Shown in pieces: positions 19,655 through 27,157 of a DNA stretch of 64,000 bases. The notes beneath the pieces are model-generated. The model was not told where the DNA came from, made no database searches, and saw nothing but the letters and a program-made list of their open reading frames with translations. Each line of letters opens with the position of its first letter. Position 1 is the stretch's first letter. The DNA comes from an uncultured Rhizobium sp. (lineage in GTDB: Bacteria > Pseudomonadota > Alphaproteobacteria > Rhizobiales > Rhizobiaceae). Where the stretch lies: positions 110,292-174,291 of the forward strand of contig CAMFIF010000008.1 of NCBI GenBank assembly GCA_945952415.1. The letters run 5' to 3'. The position numbers were made by a program, and so were the translations under genes.

Positions 19655-20722
19655 ATGGAAGCGGCCCACGCCTTGAAGGCTCAGGTTCCAGATATCGCTG
19701 GGCAAATCACCTATGCGATGCGCACCATGGGCGTTTCTCCCATTCCACGCAATTACGAGCTCTTCTACGAAGCCTATCTCGGTTCAAATCCTGCACTCAC
19801 CCGTGAGGTTGCAGCGCTGGGCAAGAAGGCGACCCAGGAAGAGCTGGATGAAATCGGCGTGAAATACTTCAACCGTCACCAGCATACGGTGGTGGATGAG
19901 GCCCATTCGCGGCTGATGACCGAACTCGACGGCCTGGTGCGGATGCTGCGCCAGGAGCAGAATTCGCTGGAAAGCTATAACCGCCTGCTGGGCGAGACCT
20001 ACAGCCGGATCTCGAACAAGAGTGCTGCGAGCGCCGATATCTTGCGCAATGCGATTTCGCTGCTGGCGGATGCCACTGGCGCCACCATGGCCAAGGGCGC
20101 GCAGACGACGGAAAATCTCTCGATGAAATCGCGGGAGATGGAGCAGGTCCGCCAGGAACTGGACGAGTACAAGCGGATCGCCAATACGGATTCGCTGACC
20201 CGCCTTTCCAACCGGCGCGCCTTCGACGACAAGCTGGCAACCGTCTATGACAACAGCATGAGCACGGCCATTACGGCGCTCGTCATTGCCGATATCGACC
20301 ATTTCAAGAAGGTCAACGACACCTATGGCCATCCGGTCGGCGACAAGATCCTCGCGACCGTCGCGACCGTCATCCGCGCCAATCTGCGCAAGGATGTCTT
20401 CGTGGCGCGCACCGGCGGCGAGGAATTTGCCTTCATCCTCGAAGGCAACACGCTGGATGAGGTGATGCAGATCTGCGAGCGCGTGCGCCGCAGCCTGGAA
20501 GCCACGCCCTTCAAGAATTCGAAGACCGGGGTGAATTACGGACCGATCACCATCTCGCTCGGCATCTGCATGGCGGATTCCGCGGAAGATCCCAGCGATC
20601 TCTACAGCAAGGCCGACGTGGCGCTCTATTGCGCCAAGAATGGCGGCCGCAATCGCTCCATTCCCTATGAGGATGGCATGCGCAAGGAATTCCAGAAGGG
20701 CTGGCTGATCTACAAGAAGTAG
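19655..20722 (+). CDS. GGDEF-domain protein (putative diguanylate cyclase)
   Basis: About 355 residues: an N-terminal helical region with a coiled-coil character (about 20-165, no membrane segment), then a GGDEF domain beginning TDSLTRLSNRRAFDD. The active site reads RTGGEEFAF, an accepted catalytic variant, so cyclic di-GMP synthesis is plausible. The inhibitory I-site position reads RKDV instead of RxxD, so product inhibition may be lost. The ATG at 19655 has GGAG nine bases upstream; a GTG at 19601 lacks this. It is cytoplasmic with its sensory input unidentified. A bidirectional terminator follows. Confidence 0.9.
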   Translation: MEAAHALKAQVPDIAGQITYAMRTMGVSPIPRNYELFYEAYLGSNPALTREVAALGKKATQEELDEIGVKYFNRHQHTVVDEAHSRLMTELDGLVRMLRQEQNSLESYNRLLGETYSRISNKSAASADILRNAISLLADATGATMAKGAQTTENLSMKSREMEQVRQELDEYKRIANTDSLTRLSNRRAFDDKLATVYDNSMSTAITALVIADIDHFKKVNDTYGHPVGDKILATVATVIRANLRKDVFVARTGGEEFAFILEGNTLDEVMQICERVRRSLEATPFKNSKTGVNYGPITISLGICMADSAEDPSDLYSKADVALYCAKNGGRNRSIPYEDGMRKEFQKGWLIYKK

Positions 20723-20746
20723 GATTGGCCGTCAGGAAATCGAAGG

Positions 20747-20775
20747 AGGCGCGTGCTTTTCGGCCCGCGCCTTTC
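20747..20775. terminator. Hairpin between convergent GGDEF and hydrolase genes
   Basis: AGGCGCG and CGCGCCT pair around a T-rich loop and are followed by TTTCGTGTTTCT on the plus strand. It sits in the 66-base gap between convergent stops and may serve both. Confidence 0.6.
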
Positions 20776-20788
20776 GTGTTTCTGGCTC

Positions 20789-21694
20789 TCAGGCCGCTTC
20801 GGCCACCTGGCCCTCGGCGATGAAGGCGGCGATATCCGCGATCACGCCGGCATCGCGCACGATCCGACGATGCCCGAGCCCATCCGCCCAGTGAACGGAA
20901 ATCTGCGGCGAGACCTGCTGATAAGCCTCCGCATTGTCCGCCGGCACCTCCTTGTCGTCATGGGCATGGATGATCAGCGCCGGAACTCCGAGCCGGGAGA
21001 CGAGGCGTGCACCATCGAACATCCGCGGATGAAGGCCCGTGCCCCGCTGGGCCTGCTCTTCCAGACGCCGCAGCATGTCCTTGCCAAGCCGCATGATCCG
21101 CGCGAAACCGCCGAAAATGAAATCGAGGCGGCTCGGCGCACCGATGATCACCAGCCGTCCGACAGGCACCCGCTTCACGCAGGCGATGAGGCCGGATGTG
21201 GCCGCGATCGTCGCCGCCCCGCCGAAGGAATGGGCGACGATGGCATCGAAGGGCCCATGTTCCCGCGAGGCCGCCTGAACGGCTTCCACGGCGCGGCGCA
21301 TGTCGAGGATACGGCCACTCGAACGCCCGTGGCCCGGCAGATCGAGCGCCACCACCCGGTGGCCGGCCGCATGAAGACCGGCAGCCATCGGCGCCAGATA
21401 GGCCGCGCCCGAACCCCAGCCATGAACCACCAGCACCCGCTGTGCCCGGGGCGCATCGCCCGTCTCGAAAAGATAGGTCATGGCCGAACAATCGCTGAGC
21501 GAAAGCCGCACCTGCCGCGTTCGAGAGAGGATCGCCTCACCTTCCGCATGGGCGGCCTTCTGCTTGTCGCCCTTCGGCATGCGGCTGTCGGTGGTGCAGA
21601 AAAGCCGGTAGGCCAGCCTCGCACCGTGTTCCGGAGACAGGATGCTCACAGCCTTGAGGCCGAAGCGGATGACGGACAGTGCAAAGGGTGCCAT
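20789..21694 (-). CDS. Alpha/beta hydrolase
   Basis: About 301 residues. An oxyanion-hole motif VVHGWGSGAAY, a nucleophile elbow AHSFGGAA (Ser), an acid in IHAHDDKEVP and a His in GLGHRRIV make a complete catalytic triad. The sequence resembles serine esterases with no lid specialisation visible; the substrate is unknown. The ATG at 21694 was preferred to one at 21748, which would overlap the MarR gene start. It is divergently transcribed from the MarR regulator with a palindrome in the 46-base gap, so it is the likely regulatory target. Confidence 0.85.
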   Translation of the reverse strand: MAPFALSVIRFGLKAVSILSPEHGARLAYRLFCTTDSRMPKGDKQKAAHAEGEAILSRTRQVRLSLSDCSAMTYLFETGDAPRAQRVLVVHGWGSGAAYLAPMAAGLHAAGHRVVALDLPGHGRSSGRILDMRRAVEAVQAASREHGPFDAIVAHSFGGAATIAATSGLIACVKRVPVGRLVIIGAPSRLDFIFGGFARIMRLGKDMLRRLEEQAQRGTGLHPRMFDGARLVSRLGVPALIIHAHDDKEVPADNAEAYQQVSPQISVHWADGLGHRRIVRDAGVIADIAAFIAEGQVAEAA

Positions 21695-21711
21695 AGTAGG
21701 AATCCCAAAAA

Positions 21712-21727
21712 TGTTCAACAATGAACA
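21712..21727. promoter_or_regulatory. Candidate MarR operator
   Basis: TGTTCA-ACAA-TGAACA is a perfect 6-base inverted repeat in the gap between the divergent hydrolase and MarR genes. A further TGAACA half-site overlaps the MarR start at 21742-21747. Size and placement fit a MarR-family autoregulatory site. Confidence 0.55.
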
Positions 21728-21740
21728 ATAAAGTACAAGC

Positions 21741-22208
21741 ATGAACAAAAATCAAGTCCTGCCTTGGGATCACCCGCGTTTTCGCAGCTGGATCGCCGTC
21801 GGCCGCGCCTGCCAGCTGATGCAGCAGGTCCTCACCCGCGCGCTCGCCGATCTGGATATCAAGCCGCCGCATCTCGACATTCTGGTCAACCTCTACCGTT
21901 CCGATCGCATGACCCAGCAGGATCTCGCCCGCAAGCTTCTGGTCGGGCGGTCGAACATGTCCATGCTTCTGCCGCAGATGGAGAAACGCGGTCTTCTGAC
22001 CCGCCAGGGCGACACGCGGGACCGGCGCGTGCTGCGCCTGTCGCTGACGCCGGCGGGCCGCGACCTTGCCGAAAAGGCGATGAAGATCCAGACGGATGTG
22101 ATCGAGCGCACCCTTTCCTACACGCCGATCGAGCGCTGCCAGGAACTGGCCGAAACCATGGAGCGCCTCACGGGCATTCTCATCCAGGAAATCCGGGACG
22201 AGGATTAG
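21741..22208 (+). CDS. MarR-family transcriptional regulator
   Basis: A 155-residue winged-helix repressor. The DNA-binding core is visible: HLDILVNLYRSDRMTQQDLA, a recognition helix in GRSNMSMLLPQMEKRGLL, and the wing TRQGDTRDRRVLRLSLT with the conserved Asp-Arg. Dimerisation helices lie at both ends. The gene is divergent from the hydrolase gene and probably controls it and itself. The ligand is unknown. There is no strong ribosome site before the ATG. Confidence 0.9.
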   Translation: MNKNQVLPWDHPRFRSWIAVGRACQLMQQVLTRALADLDIKPPHLDILVNLYRSDRMTQQDLARKLLVGRSNMSMLLPQMEKRGLLTRQGDTRDRRVLRLSLTPAGRDLAEKAMKIQTDVIERTLSYTPIERCQELAETMERLTGILIQEIRDED

Positions 22209-22251
22209 GATTGTCTATCAAGGGCTTCCGCCCGTTTTCGGACTCGATCTC

Positions 22252-22635
22252 TCAGGCAGGCTTGCCGCTCACGTCGCGGCTCATGCCCTTCTCCGCCAGC
22301 TCCTGCTCATAGGCGGCAAATTTCTCCACACCGGTCTCGCCGAGTTCGGCGAGATAGGACCAGGTGAAGATCCCGCTGTCATGCCCGTCATCGAAGCCGA
22401 TCCGCACGGCATAATTCCCGGTCGGCGTCAGCGAAATGATGGCGACGTTCCGTTTGCCCGGCACGGTCACCCGCTGCCCGGGCCCATGGCCCTGCACCTC
22501 CGCAGACGGCGAAAGCACGCGAAGCATTTCCGCCGAAAGATCATAGGCCTTGCCATTGTCGAACGTCACGATCAGCCGCTGCCGATCCTTGCTGACACGG
22601 ATTTCGGTGGGCCAGAGACTAGTATGATCCGTCAT
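22252..22635 (-). CDS. DUF971-domain protein
   Basis: About 127 residues with the DUF971 (gamma-butyrobetaine hydroxylase-like N-terminal) pattern: WPTEIRVSKDRQRLIVTFD, YDLSAEMLRVLSPSAEV, and YAVRIGFDDGHDSGIFTW near the end. The motif resembles the N-terminal domain of carnitine-pathway hydroxylases, but stand-alone bacterial members have no settled function. The ATG at 22635 has GAGG seven bases upstream and was preferred to one at 22650. It converges with the MarR gene. Confidence 0.85.
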   Translation of the reverse strand: MTDHTSLWPTEIRVSKDRQRLIVTFDNGKAYDLSAEMLRVLSPSAEVQGHGPGQRVTVPGKRNVAIISLTPTGNYAVRIGFDDGHDSGIFTWSYLAELGETGVEKFAAYEQELAEKGMSRDVSGKPA

Positions 22636-22796
22636 GAGCGTGCCTCGCATCTTCGCATTCCCGCTGATCTAGGCCCTCGTCCCAGCCGAGGCAAGATGAA
22701 GTTTGCGCACAAGGCAGCTTGCCAGTGTCGCCGTTCCTGAGGCCCGGAACCAGGGTCTTCGTTGACAACTCTCCATGAATGAGGCACCATGCATAT

Positions 22797-22866
22797 AACC
22801 CGGTGCCTAGGCAGCCGGTAGATGATGGTACACCAATCCATCGGAGGGAGCCGCAAGGCTCCTTTC
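22797..22866 (+). ncRNA. Candidate small regulatory RNA
   Basis: A TTGACA at 22762-22767 with a weak -10 (CACCAT, 17-base spacing) would start a transcript near 22797. It would contain a GATGG/CCATC hairpin and end at a terminator hairpin, GGAGCC-GCAA-GGCTCC followed by TTTCT (22847-22866). No open reading frame with a ribosome site lies inside. The strand and ends are inference from promoter and terminator placement. Confidence 0.4.
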
Positions 22867-22870
22867 TAGT

Positions 22871-23665
22871 TTAGGGTATGTGCTTGATACCATAGCCAAT
22901 GATCTCGCCCCTATCCGAGCGATCATATTTTGAGCTTTCCAGTATCTGTCTTATGGCGACATGAAGGCCGTTGGTCACACTGCTGCCGTCCATATAGGAA
23001 CGCGCAACATAATGGCTGGAATAGGTGAAGAGATCGCAGAGTTGCAGCCCTGCGACGTTCCTGTGCTTCTCCATGAACTTCAGCTTCGACACGGGGAGCC
23101 GCCGGCAGATCTGGGTGGCAGAAGCATAACGTGTTCCCTTGAGGCGCAGGAGATCGAACTCATTCTGGAGCGCTTGATTGGCCGATTTATCACGCGCCTC
23201 GGGCATGATGTCGCCGAAGGAGTTTTTCCGCTCGAGGAACTGAACATATTTTTCGATGAGTATCTGAGCCAGAAAGTGATAGGGGTGCTGCTGAGCCCAG
23301 TGCTTTTGTGCCACCATCCATTTTTTGTCGATTATGGCCGTGATTACAACACACTGCGTCTCTCGCATGAGCTTTGTAATTTCCCGGCTGAATGCGCTAT
23401 AGATCGCGGGATCATTGAGCTTTCCAAACGGACCTTTCCGCTGACGAATATCGGACAGGTGCAGAATCGTGGGCATATCGGGATCGTCGGCCAGAACCTG
23501 CGCCTTTATTCTTGTCATTTCCTTGGCCAGAACATCCCGTGCATGCTCGATAGTCATCGCCACGCCTGTGAGACTGAGGTAGCGGTTTTGCGGATGATCG
23601 AGATTTTTTGTCGTATCCGTCCCATGCTCGTCGACATAAAGCCTGTAGACGGGTGCAATACTCAC
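22871..23665 (-). CDS. DUF3800-domain protein
   Basis: About 264 residues. It has the DUF3800 pattern: an N-terminal YRLYVDEHGTD (Asp-Glu pair on the first strand), HLSDIRQRKGPF, a central VVITAIIDKKWM, YHFLAQILIEKYVQFL and a C-terminal AGLQLCDLFTYSSHY. The arrangement of acidic residues suggests an RNase H-like nuclease fold. Members are frequent on mobile elements and near defence genes, but no activity is established. A GTG at 23665 with GAGG nine bases upstream was chosen over a TTG at 23680. The gene and its 5' flank are visibly AT-richer than the neighbours, indicating transfer. Confidence 0.75.
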   Translation of the reverse strand: MSIAPVYRLYVDEHGTDTTKNLDHPQNRYLSLTGVAMTIEHARDVLAKEMTRIKAQVLADDPDMPTILHLSDIRQRKGPFGKLNDPAIYSAFSREITKLMRETQCVVITAIIDKKWMVAQKHWAQQHPYHFLAQILIEKYVQFLERKNSFGDIMPEARDKSANQALQNEFDLLRLKGTRYASATQICRRLPVSKLKFMEKHRNVAGLQLCDLFTYSSHYVARSYMDGSSVTNGLHVAIRQILESSKYDRSDRGEIIGYGIKHIP

Positions 23666-23830
23666 GTTAGACGACCTCAAAACACATAGAATAGCACTTC
23701 GGAAAATATAATTAGAATTTCAATATTTAAGAATACAGAATGTTCCGTATCTGTCAAATCCCCCATGCCGCCCCTGGAGCGGTCGCCTTCGCAGGATGGA
23801 GGGCTGGGCGAACACAAAAGCGTCATTGTC

Positions 23831-23859
23831 TTGACGTGGCGGCGGCGAGCCAACACATT
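23831..23859 (+). promoter_or_regulatory. Candidate sigma-70 promoter for moaA
   Basis: TTGACG (in CTTGACG) and CACATT are spaced by 17 bases, and the predicted start of transcription is about 15-20 bases ahead of the ATG. Confidence 0.5.
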
Positions 23860-23881
23860 AGGGGCACGAGAGCATGGGAGC

Positions 23882-24925
23882 ATGACGGTGAACAGCAGGC
23901 CCGGTTCATTTTCCGGCGATAAGGCAGCCGCGCCGATGATCGACCCCTTCGGGCGGATGGTCTCCTATCTGCGCGTTTCGGTAACGGATCGCTGCGATTT
24001 CCGCTGCACCTATTGCATGGCCGAAAACATGACCTTCCTGCCGAAGAAGGATCTTCTGACGCTGGAAGAGCTGGAGCGCCTGTGTCTCGCCTTCATCGCC
24101 AAGGGCGTGCGGAAGATCCGGCTGACCGGCGGCGAGCCGCTGGTGCGCAAGAACATCATGCATCTCGTGCGCGCGCTCGGCGCGCGGGTGAAGACGGGCG
24201 AACTCGAAGAACTGACGCTCACCACCAATGGTTCGCAGCTGGCGCGCTTCGCAGCCGAGCTTGCCGATGCCGGCGTGCGCCGCATCAATGTCTCGCTCGA
24301 CACGCTCGATCCGGACAAGTTCCGGGAGATCACCCGCTGGGGCGAGCTTTCCAAGGTCATGGAAGGCATCGAGGCGGCGCTGGCTGCAGGCCTGAAGATC
24401 AAGCTCAATGCGGTGGCCCTCAAGGGCTTCAACGACCGGGAAATCCCGGCCATGATTCGCTGGGCCCATGCCCGGGGCATGGACCTCACCGTGATCGAGA
24501 CCATGCCGATGGGCGAGATCGACGAGGACCGGACGGACCAGTATCTGCCCCTTTCGGAGCTGCGCTCCGCGCTGGAGCAGGAATTCACCCTCGTCGACAA
24601 TGCCTTCCGCACCGGCGGACCGGCACGTTACGTGGACGTGAAGGAAACGGGCGGCCGCCTCGGCTTCATCACGCCCATGACCCATAATTTCTGCGAAAGC
24701 TGCAACCGCGTGCGCCTCACCTGCACCGGCACGCTTTACATGTGCCTTGGCCAGAACGACGCGGCCGACCTGCGGGCAGTGCTGCGGGCCTCCGAGGACG
24801 ATGCTGATCTCTTTGCCGCCATCGACGAGGCCATTTCCCGCAAGCCGAAGGGCCATGACTTCGTCATCGACCGCGCGCGGAACCGCCCGGCGGTCGCCCG
24901 CCACATGAGCGTCACCGGCGGCTGA
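23882..24925 (+). CDS. moaA: GTP 3',8-cyclase MoaA
   Basis: A radical SAM enzyme of about 347 residues that starts molybdenum cofactor synthesis by cyclising GTP. The N-terminal cluster motif is CDFRCTYC (CxxxCxxC). The C-terminal cluster cysteines are in [12 protein letters not shown], with the third Cys near [19 protein letters not shown] binds SAM. The chain ends in GG, the tail needed for activity. The ATG at 23882 was chosen; another ATG at 23936 (MIDPFGR) would also keep the whole catalytic domain. It heads a cluster with a DMT transporter, mobA and mobB. Confidence 0.95.
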   Translation: MTVNSRPGSFSGDKAAAPMIDPFGRMVSYLRVSVTDRCDFRCTYCMAENMTFLPKKDLLTLEELERLCLAFIAKGVRKIRLTGGEPLVRKNIMHLVRALGARVKTGELEELTLTTNGSQLARFAAELADAGVRRINVSLDTLDPDKFREITRWGELSKVMEGIEAALAAGLKIKLNAVALKGFNDREIPAMIRWAHARGMDLTVIETMPMGEIDEDRTDQYLPLSELRSALEQEFTLVDNAFRTGGPARYVDVKETGGRLGFITPMTHNFCESCNRVRLTCTGTLYMCLGQNDAADLRAVLRASEDDADLFAAIDEAISRKPKGHDFVIDRARNRPAVARHMSVTGG

Positions 24926-25032
24926 CCGATCCATCAATCCTCGCCGGGGAGCCATCATAAATATGCGTTATCCCGTGCGGTGATTTCCCGCTAGACCGGG
25001 TCATCTGACAACTGCTGCCGGAATCATCGCTG

Positions 25033-25926
25033 ATGGCCCTCTCGAAGAACATGAAAGGCGCGCTGTTCATGGCGCTCTCCATGTGCGGCTTCGCCGCAAA
25101 CGATGCCCTGATCAAGTCGATCAGCCACGAGACGACGGTCGGGCAGATCATGCTGATCCGCGGGCTGATGACAACCGGGCTGGTCTTTCTGATCGCCCGC
25201 CATTTCGGGGCGCTGCGGCCGCTTAGGGTCATGGCACGCACGCCGGTGGTGCTGCGGATCTTCTTCGAGGTCGTCGCGGCCATCGTCTTTCTGGCAGCGC
25301 TCGGCAATATTCCTCTCGCCAACATATCGGCAATCCTCCAGTCCCTGCCGCTGGCGGTCACGCTGGGTGCCGCGCTCTTTCTCGGCGAACCCACCGGCTG
25401 GCGGCGCTGGCTCGCCATCATCATCGGCTTCGGCGGGGTGCTGATCATCATTCGCCCGGGGCCGGATGGCTTCACCACCGCCTCGCTGCTTGGTATTTCC
25501 TGTGTCTTCCTCGCGGCGGGGCGTGATCTCGCCACCAAGCGCGTGCCGGCCGAAATCCCCTCGCTGATGGTCACCACCGTCAATGCCGCCTGCGTGACGA
25601 TAGCGGGCGGGCTCATAGTGCTCTTCACGCGGGAATGGCTGCCCGTGACGCCGCGGGTCTTCCTGCATCTTGCCATCGGTTCCGTCTTCTCGCTGATCGG
25701 CTACCAGTTCGTCATTGCGGCCATGCGCACCGGCGAAATCTCCTTCATCGCCCCTTTCCGCTATTCCGGCCTGCTCGCCTCCATCGCGCTCGGCATGCTC
25801 TTCCTGGGGGAAAGCCTTGATGGCGTGACCGTGATCGGCATTGTCATCGTGGTTCTGACCGGGCTTTACACCTTCCACCGCGAGGCGCGCCGGGGAAGAG
25901 CGGCCCTGCGGGAGGCAAGGGGATGA
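25033..25926 (+). CDS. DMT-superfamily (EamA) transporter
   Basis: A 297-residue membrane protein with ten hydrophobic segments in two homologous halves of the EamA type. The first half contains GFAANDALIKSIS and PLAVTLGAALFLGEPTGWRRW; the second contains FIAPFRYSGLLASIALGMLFLGESLDG. The paired FLGE motifs are typical. The substrate is not predictable. Its stop overlaps the mobA start by four bases (ATGA), so it is translationally coupled to mobA inside the molybdenum cofactor cluster. Confidence 0.9.
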   Translation: MALSKNMKGALFMALSMCGFAANDALIKSISHETTVGQIMLIRGLMTTGLVFLIARHFGALRPLRVMARTPVVLRIFFEVVAAIVFLAALGNIPLANISAILQSLPLAVTLGAALFLGEPTGWRRWLAIIIGFGGVLIIIRPGPDGFTTASLLGISCVFLAAGRDLATKRVPAEIPSLMVTTVNAACVTIAGGLIVLFTREWLPVTPRVFLHLAIGSVFSLIGYQFVIAAMRTGEISFIAPFRYSGLLASIALGMLFLGESLDGVTVIGIVIVVLTGLYTFHREARRGRAALREARG

Positions 25927-26543
25927 ACGGGCTTCCGGGGCTGATCCTTGCGGGCGGCCTTTCGCGCCGCATGGGCGAGAACAAGGCGCTGCTCCCCTTC
26001 GGGCCGGGACGCCTGATCGACCATGTCGCCGCCCGCCTCGCCCGCCAGTGCGAAACCGTGCTCCTCAACACCAACACGCCGCTTCCGGGCCTCGAAGGCA
26101 TTCCCCGCATCGCGGACGATCTCGAAGGCTTTGCCGGGCCGCTCGCCGGCATTGCGGCCGGGCTTGGCCATCTGCGGCAGGCGGGACTGCCCCACCCTCA
26201 CCTTCTCTCGGTTGCCGCCGATACGCCCTTCTTCCCGGCCGATCTCGTCGAGCGGCTGGAAGAGGCGCGGGAAACGCCTGATGAAATCGTGCTTGCGGCC
26301 GGGGCGGATGGCGAATGGCACCCGGTCTTCGCACTCTGGCCGGTCAGCCTCGAGGCGGATCTGCGCGCCTGGCTCTGTCAGCCCGAAAACCGCCGGCTCA
26401 AGGATTTCATCTGCCGTCATCCGCACCGGATCGTCCGCTTTGACTTGATCGCGACCCCCGAAGCAGTGTTAGACCCGTTCTTCAACGTCAACACGCCAGC
26501 CGATTATCGGCAGGCACTCGCCTTACGGAACCAGTTTGCATGA
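25923..26543 (+). CDS. mobA: Molybdenum cofactor guanylyltransferase MobA
   Basis: A 206-residue nucleotidyltransferase that attaches GMP to molybdopterin to make MGD. The N-terminal LILAGGLSRRMGENKALLPF is the GTP-binding signature, SVAADTPFF carries the metal-binding Asp, and FFNVNTPADY is the conserved C-terminal motif. It overlaps the preceding transporter gene and the following mobB gene by four bases each. Confidence 0.95.
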   Translation: MNGLPGLILAGGLSRRMGENKALLPFGPGRLIDHVAARLARQCETVLLNTNTPLPGLEGIPRIADDLEGFAGPLAGIAAGLGHLRQAGLPHPHLLSVAADTPFFPADLVERLEEARETPDEIVLAAGADGEWHPVFALWPVSLEADLRAWLCQPENRRLKDFICRHPHRIVRFDLIATPEAVLDPFFNVNTPADYRQALALRNQFA

Positions 26544-27055
26544 GCGCACCCCGCGTCTTCGGTATTTCCGGCTGGAAAAATTCGGGCAAGACGGGCCTTG
26601 CCGTCCGCCTCGTGGAGGAATTCACGCGGCGCGGCTACCGCATTTCCACGATCAAGCATGCCCACCACGATTTCGACATAGACAAGGTAGGGGCCGACAG
26701 CTTCCGCCACCGCCAGGCGGGTGCCCATGAGGTAACCATCGTCTCCGGCACCCGTTTTGCCATCATGCATGAGTTGCGTGGCGCCCCCGAACCCTCATTC
26801 GAAGAGATCCTCGGCCGCCTCGCCCCCTGCGATCTCGTGCTGATCGAAGGCTACAAGCGTGAACCGATCCCGAAGATCGAGGCCCGCCGGCTGGAAGCCA
26901 AGAACCGTGAGCCGCTGGCCCCCAGCGATCCCTATATCGTCGCTGTCGCCGCCGATCACCCGGTGGAAGACAGGGACCTGCCCGTCTTCGATCTGGACGA
27001 CACGACAGCCATTGCGAATTTCGTCGAGCGCATCACCGGGCTGAAGAATGTCTGA
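26540..27055 (+). CDS. mobB: Molybdopterin-guanine dinucleotide biosynthesis protein MobB
   Basis: A 171-residue P-loop GTPase that assists MobA. Walker A is GWKNSGKTGLAV, followed by the characteristic ISTIKHAHHDFDID and, later, LVLIEGYKREPIPKIE. A four-base overlap couples it to mobA. A strong bidirectional terminator follows 46 bases past the stop. Confidence 0.95.
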   Translation: MSAPRVFGISGWKNSGKTGLAVRLVEEFTRRGYRISTIKHAHHDFDIDKVGADSFRHRQAGAHEVTIVSGTRFAIMHELRGAPEPSFEEILGRLAPCDLVLIEGYKREPIPKIEARRLEAKNREPLAPSDPYIVAVAADHPVEDRDLPVFDLDDTTAIANFVERITGLKNV

Positions 27056-27100
27056 CCCTTAAGGTCACGACACCCCGCCGCGATACATCCGAGCACAGAA

Positions 27101-27140
27101 AAAGCCGCCCGGATCGCTCCGGGCGGCTTCCTGTTTTCTC
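27101..27140. terminator. Bidirectional intrinsic terminator between mobB and the OmpA-family gene
   Basis: GCCGCCCGGA and TCCGGGCGGC form a perfect 10-base stem with a 4-base loop. T-rich stretches follow on both strands (TTCCTGTTTT on plus, TTTTTCTG on minus). Confidence 0.9.
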
Positions 27141-27157
27141 GGCGGTGCGCTCCGCCC

